From CAWGHZ01 sp963775315 (GTDB lineage Bacteria > Pseudomonadota > Alphaproteobacteria > MPNO01 > DASWLB01): 64,000 nt of DNA. This document shows, piece after piece, positions 28,561-39,810 of this stretch. The DNA lies in contig CAVZIN010000007.1 of assembly GCA_963775315.1 (NCBI GenBank), positions 1,984,001-2,048,000 on the forward strand. Reading direction: 5' to 3'. A program made the position numbers and the translations under genes. The notes below the pieces were generated by a model. It did not search any database, was not told the origin of the DNA, and worked only from the letters and a program-made list of their open reading frames with translations. Numbering within the stretch: the stretch's first letter is position 1; each line of letters opens with the position of its first letter.

Positions 28561-28602
28561 CTCTCCGCTCTATCGGCCAGCCGCGTCGGACAGAAACCTC
28601 CT

Positions 28603-29370
28603 TTACGGGCGGCGCAGCAGCGCTGCGATGGAGAAGTAGCGGGCAAGCTCGTCGGGACCGGCGTCGAACACGTGCGCCGGGCCGGGCGCCATCTTCAGCT
28701 TGTCGATCGCGTGCCACAGCACCGGCGCGCCGCGATAGCGGTTCCGGATTTCGGCGTCGGTGCGCGGCGACACGGCGTCGATGCGCACGGTCTCGAACCC
28801 GGCAGACCTTGCGAGCGCGCGCAGACTGTCGGCCGTATAGCCCGCGCGCACGTGGCCACCGTCCTGCGTTGCGATCACCTCCAGCATGTAGGGCATCTTG
28901 CGCGCCGCGCGCTCGAGGAAGGCGAGCGACGGCATGGTGACGATCGCGTGCCCGCCCGGCTTCAGAGAGGCGGCGACGCGGCCGAGCACGCCTGTGTCGT
29001 CGTCGAGATGCTCCAGCACCTCCGAGCACCAGGCGAGATCGTGGCCCGGAAAGCGCCAGTCCGAATCGAGATCGACGTCCTGGAATTCGGCCGGCACGGC
29101 AAGTCCGCGATAGCGCGGGACGAGGCGCGAGGCGGCGCGGTCGATGCCGGTGTAGCGGGCGATCCCGCCTGCGTAGGTCGCGAGGTGGCGCAGCATGATG
29201 CCCGACCCGCAGCCCACGTCGAGCACCGCGGGCCGCGCGAGCCTGAGCGCCGCCATGACCGCGAGCCCGTAGCGACAGCGCTCGTGGATCGAGCGCTCGC
29301 GCGTGAGGCGGAGGTACGGCAGGCCCAGCATGCGGACCAGCCCGTCGTCGATGCCGCGCGCTGCAGCCAC
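28603..29370 (-). CDS. class I SAM-dependent methyltransferase
   Basis: 255 residues. SAM-binding motif I is AVLDVGCGSGIMLRHLATYAGG; later motifs are LAWCSEVLEHLDDD and LKPGGHAIVTMPS. The C-terminal part (VRIDAVSPRTDAEIRNRYRG and following) resembles no family I can name. Transcribed opposite to the surrounding Mo-hydroxylase paralogues, so probably unrelated to them. The start is taken at 29370 (AAARGIDDGL...), the first codon of the frame with a sensible context; a start further in is possible. Substrate unknown. Confidence 0.82.
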   Translation of the reverse strand: MAAARGIDDGLVRMLGLPYLRLTRERSIHERCRYGLAVMAALRLARPAVLDVGCGSGIMLRHLATYAGGIARYTGIDRAASRLVPRYRGLAVPAEFQDVDLDSDWRFPGHDLAWCSEVLEHLDDDTGVLGRVAASLKPGGHAIVTMPSLAFLERAARKMPYMLEVIATQDGGHVRAGYTADSLRALARSAGFETVRIDAVSPRTDAEIRNRYRGAPVLWHAIDKLKMAPGPAHVFDAGPDELARYFSIAALLRRP

Positions 29371-29444
29371 TTGGCCCCCATTTCGCTTTCACGCCAGGCT
29401 GACGCACTATAGCAAACTGGTCATGGCCGCGCCCTTCGAAGCCG

Positions 29445-29560
29445 CCTACGGCGTCGCTCAGGACAGGCTTGTCCCGGCCATCCCCGAACGGCGCGCGCCC
29501 ACGCGCCAAAAGAAAAACATGGATGCCCGGATCAAGTCCGGGCATGACGGTATTGTTCCG
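29445..29560. repeat. intergenic repeat with GCCCGGATC palindromes
   Basis: Contains TGCCCGGATCAAGTCCGGGCATGACGG, in which GCCCGGA and TCCGGGC form a hairpin, preceded by GGACAGGCTTGTCC, itself a palindrome. This is a widespread alphaproteobacterial intergenic type and is related in sequence to the element at 21799. It lies just upstream of the frameshifted Mo-binding subunit gene and may separate its transcription from the divergent methyltransferase. Confidence 0.5.
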
Positions 29561-29587
29561 GAACCCAAAGAACCACGAGGCACGCCC

Positions 29588-31910
29588 ATGAACCAGTTCG
29601 GAATCGGCCAGTCGGTGTCGCGCGTCGAGGACCCGCGCCTGCTGCAAGGCAAGGGGATTTTCGTCGACGACATCCGGCTTCCCGGCATGGCCTACGCGCA
29701 CGTGCTGCGCGCGCCGCACGCCCATGCGCGCATCCGGTCGGTCGACGCCGAGGCGGCCAGGGCCGCGCCGGGCGTGGTCGCGGTGCTGACCGGCGCGGAC
29801 GCCGCGGCGGACGGGATCGGCGGGTTCGTGACGATGGGGCTCCACCCCAACATCCGGAACGATGCGCGCCTGCCCGCCCAGCCGATCCTGCAAGCGGCGA
29901 CTGTGCGCCACGTCGGCGACCGGGTCGCGCTGGTGATCGCCGAGACCGCCGACCGGGCGAAGGACGCGGCCGAGCTGATCGAGATCGATTGGGAGGTGCT
30001 TCCCGCCGTCACCTCGATCGAGGCGGCAGCAGCGCCGGGGGCGCCCAAGGTGTGGGACGACGCCCCCGACAATTTCTGCTTCCGCGCCGAGATGGGCGAC
30101 AAGGCGGCGGTCGATGCCGCCTTCGCGCGCGCGGCGCACAAGGTCGCGGCGCGCATCGTGCACAACCGCATCTCCGCCAATTCGATGGAGCCGCGCACGA
30201 CCGTCGCGACCTACGACCCGGTCTCGCGACGCACCACCGTCTACGCCTCGCACCAGGCGCCGCACCGGCTGAAGCAGGCGCTGGCGGCCGACGTGCTGCA
30301 CATCCCCGAGGCCGACCTCCGCGTCGTCGCGCCCGAGGTCGGCGGCGGATTCGGGATGAAGAGCCAGCTCTACCCGGAGGACGCGCTGGTCGCCTGGGCG
30401 GCGGCGCGGCTCGCCCGTCCGGTCAAGTGGGTGGGCGAGCGGTCGGAGAGCCTGATGTCCGACACGCACGCGCGCGACCGCATCGACACCGGCGAGATGG
30501 CGTTCGACGCCGAGGGGCGCATTCTCGCCATCCGCATGCACATGGAGGCCTCGGTCGGCGCCTACATCTCCGCTTCTGGCACGGTGCCGCCGATGCAGAC
30601 GCTGCGGCTTCTTTCCAGCGTCTACCGCATCCCGGCGCTCTACGGCTCGGCGCGGGCATGGTTCACCCACACCAACCCGATGGCGGTCTATCGCGGCGCG
30701 GGACGGCCCGAGGCGATGATGATGGTCGAGCGGCTGATCGAGGACGGCGCGGCCGCGACCGGCATCGAGGCGGCCGAGCTCCGGCGGCGCAACTTCATCG
30801 CGCCCGCCGCCATGCCGTACCAGACCCATTCGGACCTCAACTACGATTTCGGGCGAGTTCGCCGCCGTCCTCGACACGGCGCTGCGGAACATCGACCAGC
30901 GCGGCTTTCCCGGGCGGCGCGCCGAGTCGGAGCGGCGCGGCAGGCTGCGCGGCTTCGGCATCGGCCAGTACATCGAGCTCTCCGGCCAGATGAACGAGCG
31001 GATGGGGCTCCGCATCGAGGCGGACGGCACCTGCCTCGTGTTCTCCGGCACGTTCAGCCACGGCCAGGGGCACGAGACGGTCTACGCCCAGATCGTGTCG
31101 CAATGGCTCGGCGTGCCGTTCGACAAGGTCCGGCTGGTCCAGGGCGATACCGACCGGGTGGGCGGCGGGCGCGGCACGTTCGGCGCGCGCTCGATGGTGT
31201 GCGCCGGCGGCGCGCTTCGCAACGCCGCGGACGAGGTGATCGCCAAGGGAAAGCGCTTCGCCGCGCAGATGCTGGAGGCCTCGCCCGACGACATGGAGTT
31301 CGCCGACGGCGCCTTCCGCGTCGCCGGCACAGACCGGACGGTGCCGCTCGCCGCCGTCGCGCGGGCGAGTCACGCCCCGGCCGGGCCGCTCGCCGCCATC
31401 GGCATGGGGTTAGAGGCGGTCGGCACCTACGACCCCGTCCCGTCCTGCCCCAACGGCTGCCACGCCTGCGAGGTGGAGATCGACCCCGACACCGGCCGCA
31501 TCGAGATCGTGCGCTACGTCGCGGTCGACGACGTTGGCGTCGCGCTCAACCCGATGCTGGTCGACGGCCAGGTGCATGGCGGCATCGCGCAGGGCGTCGG
31601 CCAGGTGCTTATGGAGGAGATCGCCTTCGACCCGGAGACCGGCCAGCTGCTCTCCGGCTCGTTCATGGACTACGCCATGCCGCGGGCCGACGACCTGCCA
31701 TCGATCGACGTGGCGCTGCACTGCGTGCCGGCGAAGACCAACCCGCTCGGCGTCAAGGGCGTCGGCGAGGCGGGCACGGTCGGCGCCCTGCCCGCTGTGA
31801 TGAACGCGATCCGCGACGCGCTCGCCTCGCTCGGCGTCACCGACATCGCCATGCCGGCGACGCCCGAGCGTGTCTGGCGCGCGATCCACGACGCGCAGGC
31901 GAAGCGCTAG
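29588..31910 (+). pseudogene. Mo-binding subunit paralogue broken by a one-base frameshift
   Basis: ATG 29588 opens a frame (NQFGIGQSVSRVEDPRLLQGKG) that follows the family through EVGGGFGMKSQLYPED and VYRGAGRPEAMM. After NYDFG it falls out of frame near 30851-30853, a GGG run where GG is expected. The next frame continues perfectly (EFAAVLDTALRNIDQRGF, then MNERMGLRIEADG) to the stop at 31910, including GVKGVGEAGTVGALP. Removing one G gives exactly 773 residues, the same as the intact paralogue at 25061. Either a sequencing or assembly error in a G run or a recent inactivation. Confidence 0.88.
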
Positions 31911-32094
31911 CGCGCCCACGATCGGTTCGGTCATCGTTTTGCCGCATCCCCGGCGCAACGATGCGGCCGTAGCCGCGGTTCGGATTCGCGCGGCGATTCC
32001 GGAACGCGCGGCGATGCCCGTCCGTTGTCGGACAGAGGCGCCCGAGGGGTGTAGTCTATCTTCTCGAGCTGACCCTGCGGGGGAGGGCCGACCG

Positions 32095-32499
32095 ATGAGT
32101 GGGTCGAACACGCGAACGAGCGGACCGCACCTGGAAGGGGCGCGAATCCTGGTCGTCGAGGACGAGGCGCTGGTCGGGTTCGAGCTGGAGACGATCCTGG
32201 CGGATGCGGGGGCCGAGGTGGTCGGGCCGGCGATCACGCTCGACGAGGCGATGGTCGCCGCCGAGCACGAGCCGCTGTCGGCCGCCATCCTCGACATCCG
32301 CATCGGCGGGCGCATGGTGTGGCCCCTCGCCCGCGAGCTGATCGCGCGCAACGTGCCGGTGGTGTTCTACACCGGCCAGATCGACACCGAGACGATCCGG
32401 ACCGACTGGCCGCGCTGCACGGTCGTGGCGAAACCCGCGACCAACCAGATGCTCCTCGCCGCGGTCGCCGCCATCGCGCGCGACGTGACGGAGGAATAG
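32095..32499 (+). CDS. stand-alone receiver-domain response regulator
   Basis: 134 residues from ATG 32095, with GGGAGG nine bases upstream. A single receiver domain: acidic pocket VVEDEAL, phospho-acceptor Asp in AAILDIRIGG, switch Thr in VVFYTGQ, and Lys in VVAKPA. All key residues are present. There is no output domain, and no histidine kinase gene adjoins it, so it probably acts through protein contact with a distant kinase. N-terminal extension of about 15 residues is polar. Confidence 0.9.
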   Translation: MSGSNTRTSGPHLEGARILVVEDEALVGFELETILADAGAEVVGPAITLDEAMVAAEHEPLSAAILDIRIGGRMVWPLARELIARNVPVVFYTGQIDTETIRTDWPRCTVVAKPATNQMLLAAVAAIARDVTEE

Positions 32500-32503
32500 G
32501 CCG

Positions 32504-34648
32504 CTACGGCCGCGCGCGCCGTTCGCGCCGTTCGCGCCGCGCCCGCTCGGGCTGCGGCACCCACGGCCGGTCGCCGGCCTCGCCCCGCACCGACTCGATG
32601 CGGATGCGGCCGGGATCGAGCCATACGGCGTGCGCCCCGTCGCGCCACAGCGACCAGCGGTCGATCACCCGCGCCCGGTCGCGGCAGATGCGCCACGGCG
32701 CCGGCTCGCGGCTCACCACCAGCTCGGCGCGCGCGCAGTCCTCGGCGAGGGCCTCGGGCCGCCAGTCGAGCGCGACCATGCGCCCGTCGGCATGCCAGAT
32801 GCAGCCGAGCGGGTCGCAGCGGAGCCCGCCGCCCGCCGCCCCGTCCGGCCAACTCGCTGCCTGCCATTGCGCGTTGCGCCGGAGCCAGATCGCGGCATCG
32901 AACCGGTCGACGCGGGGATCGCTCAGCGCCAGCGCGCCGTCCGCGCCGCGGAGCGCCACCAGCCGGCCGGACGCCGCGACCAGAAGGTCGGGCGGGCGCG
33001 CGCTCGCCGCGAGGGCGAGGCCGAGGGCGATACCGCCGAGCCCCGCGAGGCGCCAGCCCCCGCGCCACAGGCAGAGCCAGAGCCCGCCGGCGGCGATCAG
33101 CGCCAGCGCCGCGGTCGGCATCGCCTTCACCAGGATCACCGCCCCCGGCCACCCGGCGACGGTCCGGGCGACGTGGATCACCCCGTCGACGCCCCAGCCC
33201 ATCGGCATCAAAGCGAGCCGCTCGAGCCCGAGCGGCATCAGCGCGAACGCGGCCATCGCCCACGGCATGATCCAGAGCGCGGTCAGCGGCACCGCGGCGA
33301 GGTTCGCCGCGAGCCCGTAGAGCGCGAGCCGGTTGAAGTGATAGGCCGAGAACGGCGCGGTCGCCGCCGTCGCCACCGCCGACGACAGCACGACGCCGGC
33401 GAGGTAGACGGCCGCCCGCCGCTCCCACCCGCCGCCCGCTCGCCAGCGCGCGAGCGCCGCGCTCGCCCGCTCGTAGGTCGCGATCAGCGCGACGACGGCG
33501 GCGAACGACATCTGGAAGCTCGGCCCGGTCAGGCTTTCCGGCGCCATGACGAGCACCGCGGCCGCCGCCCAGGCGACGAGGCGCATCGAGATCGCCGCGC
33601 GGTCGATCAGCACGGCGACGAGCACGATCGCCACCATCACGAAGGCGCGCTGGGTCGGCACCGTCGCGCCGGATATGCCGAGGTAGAACAGCGCGCCGCC
33701 GAGCGCCGCCGCCGCCGCCCACTTCTTGATCGGCCGGGCGAGCGCCAGCGCCGGGATCGCGGCGAGGGCGAGACGCACGAAGAAGAACACGATCCCCGCG
33801 ACCAGCCCCATGTGCAGGCCCGAGATCGCGAGGAGATGCGCGAGGCCGGAATCGCGCATGGCGGCGAGCGTCGGCTCGGAGATCGCGCCGCGCTCGCCGG
33901 TCATCAGTGCCGCCGCCATCGCGCCGGTGTCGCCCGGCAGCGCCCTACGCACGCGCGCCGTCGCCCGGTCGCGCAGCCGGTCGAGCCAGAGGTCGAACGA
34001 GCCGCCCTCGCCCTTCGCCGTCACGCGCGGGCGGCCATAGGCGAACCCGACCGCGCCGAGCCGCTGGAACCAGGCACGGCGGGCGAAATCGAACGCGCCG
34101 GGCGCGGCGGGGCCGGGCGGCGGCGAGAGGCGTGCGGTCATCGAAACCCGGTCGCCGGCGGCGATCCCCTCGGCCCCGGTCATGACCCGGACACGGACCC
34201 GGGAGGGCGTGTCGCCGTTCGTGAGGCGACCGATCCGGACTTGGTCGAGCAGCAGCCTTGCACCACGCGGCTCCTGCTCCACCCCGATCACCCGCCCGGT
34301 CAGCGTCGCCGGCCCGAGCGGACGGGCCAGCACCGGCGCCGCGACCCGCGCGCTCTGCAGCTCGATCGCGGCGAAGCCGAGCGCCAGCGCGCCCACGCCG
34401 ATCATCATCACGGGAAGGGCGGGCCGGGCGCGGCCGAGCCAGGCGACGGCGAGCGCGGCGGCGACAGCCGTTGGCCCGAGCCAAAGCGGCGGCTCGAACG
34501 GCAGGGCGAAGTAGAGGGCGATCCCGGCGCCCATCAGCGCCGGCAGGAAAAGCGGCCAGCGCTCGCGTTCCGCGATGACGGCGTCGGCCAGCGCCGCCGC
34601 AAGTCCGGCGCCCGCACCCTCGGGCCGTGCCAACGCGGCAAGCCTCAT
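32504..34648 (-). CDS. comEC: ComEC/Rec2 family DNA-uptake channel protein
   Basis: 714 residues from ATG 34648; a GTG at 34666 is also possible. N-terminal membrane segments and an OB-like domain (about residues 100-200) precede the competence channel domain with DSGLAHLLAISGLHMGLVAG and PTQRAFVMVAIVLVAVLIDR. The C-terminal third corresponds to the beta-lactamase-like domain, but the metal-binding HxHxDH motif is absent, as in other alphaproteobacterial forms. It would carry single-stranded DNA across the inner membrane; whether this organism is competent is unknown. Convergent with the response regulator, five bases apart. Confidence 0.9.
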   Translation of the reverse strand: MRLAALARPEGAGAGLAAALADAVIAERERWPLFLPALMGAGIALYFALPFEPPLWLGPTAVAAALAVAWLGRARPALPVMMIGVGALALGFAAIELQSARVAAPVLARPLGPATLTGRVIGVEQEPRGARLLLDQVRIGRLTNGDTPSRVRVRVMTGAEGIAAGDRVSMTARLSPPPGPAAPGAFDFARRAWFQRLGAVGFAYGRPRVTAKGEGGSFDLWLDRLRDRATARVRRALPGDTGAMAAALMTGERGAISEPTLAAMRDSGLAHLLAISGLHMGLVAGIVFFFVRLALAAIPALALARPIKKWAAAAALGGALFYLGISGATVPTQRAFVMVAIVLVAVLIDRAAISMRLVAWAAAAVLVMAPESLTGPSFQMSFAAVVALIATYERASAALARWRAGGGWERRAAVYLAGVVLSSAVATAATAPFSAYHFNRLALYGLAANLAAVPLTALWIMPWAMAAFALMPLGLERLALMPMGWGVDGVIHVARTVAGWPGAVILVKAMPTAALALIAAGGLWLCLWRGGWRLAGLGGIALGLALAASARPPDLLVAASGRLVALRGADGALALSDPRVDRFDAAIWLRRNAQWQAASWPDGAAGGGLRCDPLGCIWHADGRMVALDWRPEALAEDCARAELVVSREPAPWRICRDRARVIDRWSLWRDGAHAVWLDPGRIRIESVRGEAGDRPWVPQPERARRERRERRARP

Positions 34649-34765
34649 CCCGCCCCCTTTTTTCACATCCTAGCGTGAATCCGCCGGATTGGCATGGCGG
34701 CAGGCGTCGACCGGTCAGGCGGCCGCGAGTTGCGCGGGCCTGTCGGCCGGACTAGAACCCGCGCC

Positions 34766-36160
34766 ATGAGCATCGTCACACGGTTCGCCCCCTCGCCGAC
34801 GGGGTTCCTGCATATCGGCGGCGCGCGCACCGCCCTGTTCAACTGGCTGTATGCCCGCCACCACGGCGGGGTGTTCAGGCTGCGCATCGAGGATACCGAC
34901 CGCGCCCGCTCGACCCAGGCGGCGATCGACGCGATCCTCGACGGGCTCGACTGGCTGGGGCTCGGCTGGGACGGCGAGGTGGTCTACCAGTCGCAGCGCC
35001 TCGACCGGCACGCGGCGGTGGCGAACGAGCTGCTGGCCTCGGGGCGCGCCTATCGCTGCTGGGCCTCGCCCGAGGAGATCGCCGCCGCGCGCGACGCCGC
35101 CCGCGCGGCCGGGCGGCCCGCCCGGTTCGACAGCCCGTGGCGCGACCGCGACCCGGCCGAGGCCCCCGCCGGCACGCCTTTCGTCGTCCGCTTCCGTGCG
35201 CCGCGCGAGGGCGAGACGGTGATTGCCGACGCGGTCCAGGGCGACGTGCGCGTCGCATATTCCGAGCTCGACGACATGGTGATGCTGCGCGCCGACGGCA
35301 CGCCGACCTACATGCTGTCGGTGGTGGTGGACGACCACGACATGGGCGTCACCCATGCGATCCGCGGCGACGACCATTTGACCAACGCGTTCCGCCAGAC
35401 CCAGCTTTTCCTGGCGATGGGGTGGGAGCCGCCCCAATACGCCCACATCCCGCTGATCCACGGCGCGGACGGGGCCAAGCTCTCGAAGCGCCACGGCGCG
35501 CTGGGGGTGGGCGAATACCGCACCATGGGCTTCCTGCCCGAGGCGATGCGCAACTATCTGCTGCGGCTCGGCTGGTCGCACGGCGACGAGGAGATCATCC
35601 CGACCGAGAAGGCGGTCGAGTGGTTCGACCTCGCCCAGGTCGGGCGGTCGGCGGCACGGTTCGACATGGACAAGCTGACCAGCGTGAACGCGCACTGGCT
35701 GCGCGTGGCCGACGACGCGCGGCTGGTCACGCTGGTGGTGGAGCGGCTGGCCGGGCGCGGGATCGCGGTCGACGACGAAGGGCGCCGGCGGCTGCTCGCT
35801 GGCATGGACGGGCTCAAGGCGCGCGCGCGGACGCTCGAGGACCTCGCCGACAGCGCCGCGTTCTACGTGCGCGCCCTCCCGATCGCGCCCGAAGCGAAGG
35901 CGGCGAAGCTGCTGAACCCCGAGGCGCGAGGCCGGCTCGGACGGCTCGCCACCGCGCTCGAATCCGCGCCGGACTGGAGCCCCGCCGCTCTCGAGGAGGC
36001 GGTGCGACGTTTCGCCGAGCAGGAGGGCGCGAAGCTCGGCGACGTCGCCCAGCCGCTCCGTGCCGCGCTCACCGGCGCCACAATTTCGCCCGGAATCTTC
36101 GACGTGATGGTCGTGCTCGGGCGGGCGGAGACGCTCGCCCGGATTCACGATTCTGCCTGA
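34766..36160 (+). CDS. gltX: glutamyl-tRNA synthetase
   Basis: 464 residues from ATG 34766. Cytoplasmic class I aminoacyl-tRNA synthetase charging tRNA-Glu (possibly also tRNA-Gln, if an amidotransferase is present). The HIGH-type motif is in APSPTGFLHIGGARTALFNWL, LRIEDTDRARS follows, and the KMSKS-type loop is KLSKRHGALGVGEYRTMG. The length and C-terminal anticodon domain are normal. Divergent from comEC with about 118 bases between starts; followed by citrate synthase, an order seen in several alphaproteobacteria. Confidence 0.94.
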   Translation: MSIVTRFAPSPTGFLHIGGARTALFNWLYARHHGGVFRLRIEDTDRARSTQAAIDAILDGLDWLGLGWDGEVVYQSQRLDRHAAVANELLASGRAYRCWASPEEIAAARDAARAAGRPARFDSPWRDRDPAEAPAGTPFVVRFRAPREGETVIADAVQGDVRVAYSELDDMVMLRADGTPTYMLSVVVDDHDMGVTHAIRGDDHLTNAFRQTQLFLAMGWEPPQYAHIPLIHGADGAKLSKRHGALGVGEYRTMGFLPEAMRNYLLRLGWSHGDEEIIPTEKAVEWFDLAQVGRSAARFDMDKLTSVNAHWLRVADDARLVTLVVERLAGRGIAVDDEGRRRLLAGMDGLKARARTLEDLADSAAFYVRALPIAPEAKAAKLLNPEARGRLGRLATALESAPDWSPAALEEAVRRFAEQEGAKLGDVAQPLRAALTGATISPGIFDVMVVLGRAETLARIHDSA

Positions 36161-36191
36161 TGAACGGGCAGGCCCATTCGGCCTGAACGGT

Positions 36192-36220
36192 TTGAACACG
36201 CATTCTTTTTGCAGTATCTA
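36192..36220 (+). promoter_or_regulatory. sigma70-type promoter of gltA
   Basis: TTGAAC at 36192-36197, a 17-base spacer, then TATCTA at 36215-36220. This would give a leader of about 42 bases before the gltA ATG at 36270, within the 109-base gap after gltX. Confidence 0.6.
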
Positions 36221-36269
36221 GGGACAAACCCGTGACCCGGGTTGTGCCATTTTCCGAAAGGACGAACGC

Positions 36270-37601
<1,332 letters not shown>

Positions 37602-37633
37602 GTATCTTCCGGCAGACGGGATCGACGCAGTCA

Positions 37634-37656
37634 CCCTCCCCCTTTCCGGGGGAGGG
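37634..37656. terminator. G/C hairpin between gltA and gloA
   Basis: CCCTCCCCC-tttcc-GGGGGAGGG, a perfect 9-base-pair stem between two convergent genes, followed on the + strand after a few bases by GTTTT. A likely bidirectional terminator; it belongs to the same sequence family as the repeats at 27413 and 55734. Confidence 0.6.
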
Positions 37657-37679
37657 ACGCGCGTCGTTTTCGGCGCAAG

Positions 37680-38123
<444 letters not shown>

Positions 38124-38215
38124 CGCGTGTCTCCTCGTCTCTGGGCCCGGCCAGTCTAGCACCGCTGTCCGGATCGCTATAGAGTCGGCGGCACCCGCAA
38201 CGGGAGGACAGCGCC

Positions 38216-38698
38216 ATGGACCAGGCCACCAAAGCCGCGACGAGTCCCGCCGACAAGGAAGCGTTCCACCGCGAGGCGGAATCGCGCATCCGCACGTTCA
38301 GCTACGCCAAGCCCGCGCCCGACGGCCACGTGAAGCAGGTGGCGCCGCTGGTGCGCTCCGACCTCGTGCGTCTCAACGTGCAGATCGTCACGGAAGGCGG
38401 CGAGAACAACCTGCATTACCACACCGGCGGCGACAATTGCTGGATGGTGCTGAAGGGCGGCGCGCGCTTCTACGGCGTGGGCGACGCGCTGCTCGGCGAG
38501 CTGCACGCGAACGAAGGCATCCTGCTGCCCGGCGGCTCGCGCTACTGGTTCGAGAAGATCGGCGAGGAGGACCTCGAAATTCTCCAGATCGTTTGCAAGG
38601 AGACGCGCGCGGCGAAGACCGAGCGCATCAACCTGGAGCAGCACAAGGACTGGATGACCGACGACTTCCTGAAGGTCTACGAGAAGGCGCCGCAGTAA
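38216..38698 (+). CDS. cupin domain protein
   Basis: 160 residues from ATG 38216 with GGGAGGACAG upstream. A small single-domain cupin: the first metal-site motif is GGENNLHYHTGGDNCWMVLKG, and the second region is EGILLPGGSRYWFEKIG, with fewer His than usual. A charged tail follows (ERINLEQHKDWMTDDF). The fold is clear; the reaction is not. It is 77 bases upstream of the substrate-binding protein and monooxygenase pair, all in the same direction, so it may belong to the same catabolic unit. Confidence 0.8.
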   Translation: MDQATKAATSPADKEAFHREAESRIRTFSYAKPAPDGHVKQVAPLVRSDLVRLNVQIVTEGGENNLHYHTGGDNCWMVLKGGARFYGVGDALLGELHANEGILLPGGSRYWFEKIGEEDLEILQIVCKETRAAKTERINLEQHKDWMTDDFLKVYEKAPQ

Positions 38699-38775
38699 CG
38701 GCGTCCGCGACGCGCGGGGCCGCCGCCGGCGGGCGGCCTTTCGCGCGCGCCCATAATCCGACTGGGGAGGAATCC

Positions 38776-39810
38776 GTGGTGAAGACTCTCGCTCGCGCGC
38801 TTGCCTTCGCGGCCCCTGCCGCCGCCCTCGCGCTGCCCGCGCGCGCGGCCGACATGCTGAAGGTCGGCAAGGCCGCGCTGACCTCGTCGGCTATCCTGCC
38901 GCTCGACGTCGGCGTCAAGGAAGGCCTGTTCGCCAAGCACGGGCTCGACGTGCAGATCATCAACTTCCAGGGCTCCAGCCGCCTGCACCAGGCGATGATC
39001 GCGGGCTCGGTCGACATGGGCATCGGGGCGGGACCTGAGCTTGCGCTGATCGCCAAGGGCGCGCCCGTCAGGGCGGTGTGCGAATCCTCCGGCCCGCCCG
39101 CCTTCCTCGGGCTGGTGGTCCTGAAGGATTCACCGATCAAGTCGGTCGCCGACCTGAAGGGCAAGCGGATCGGCGTCTCCTCGGTCGGCGGGCTCACCTA
39201 TTCGCTCGCGCTCGAGCTGTCCGAGAAGCAGGGCTGGGGCAGGAACGGGGTGAAGGTGGTGGCGGTCGGCAACGCGCCGTCGAGCGTGGTTTCGTCGCTC
39301 CGCGCGCACAACGTCGACGCCGACTTCACCTCCACCTCCCTGATCTTCACCATGGAAAAAAGAGGCGAGGGTCGGCTGCTCGCCTCCGCCTCGGCCTTTT
39401 CCGGCAGCGACGCCTCGGGGGTGATCTTCGCCCGCGCGGGGCTCGCCGACAGCAACCCCGGCGCGGTGCGCGCCTTCCTCGCCGGCTGGCTCGACACCAT
39501 CGCGTTCATGAAGGCCCACCCCGACGCGGCGATCCGCGACGAGGCGGCGGTCACGACCTTCCCGCTCGACGTGCAGGCAAAGGAGTTCCACCTGACCTAT
39601 TCGATGTTCCGCCACGACTGCAAGTTCACCGCGGAGTCGCTCGCGAACCTCAAGCGCATGTTCGTCGCCACCAAGCGCCTGCCGGCCTCGGTCGACATGT
39701 CGAAGCTCTACCGAGAAGTTCCTGCCGAACTCCTAGTTTCCGGGGGCAGCGAACCTGCCCGGCACGGCCCCTTGAACGCGGCCGCGCTCTCTGCCACGCT
39801 TCGCGGATGA
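38776..39810 (+). CDS. ABC transporter substrate-binding protein (SsuA/NitT/TauT type), orphan
   Basis: 344 residues from GTG 38776, preceded by GGGGAGG. The signal peptide (LARALAFAAPAAALALPARA) ends near residue 23; the mature protein follows the NMT1/SsuA-like fold with KVGKAALTSSAILPLDVGVKEGLFAKHGLDVQ and LKGKRIGVSSVGGLTYSLALEL. Periplasmic binding of aromatic, sulfonate, nitrate or thiamine-precursor-like ligands is usual for the family. No permease or ATPase gene is adjacent. Its stop overlaps the ATG of the next gene (ATGA), coupling it to a flavin monooxygenase. Confidence 0.87.
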   Translation: MVKTLARALAFAAPAAALALPARAADMLKVGKAALTSSAILPLDVGVKEGLFAKHGLDVQIINFQGSSRLHQAMIAGSVDMGIGAGPELALIAKGAPVRAVCESSGPPAFLGLVVLKDSPIKSVADLKGKRIGVSSVGGLTYSLALELSEKQGWGRNGVKVVAVGNAPSSVVSSLRAHNVDADFTSTSLIFTMEKRGEGRLLASASAFSGSDASGVIFARAGLADSNPGAVRAFLAGWLDTIAFMKAHPDAAIRDEAAVTTFPLDVQAKEFHLTYSMFRHDCKFTAESLANLKRMFVATKRLPASVDMSKLYREVPAELLVSGGSEPARHGPLNAAALSATLRG

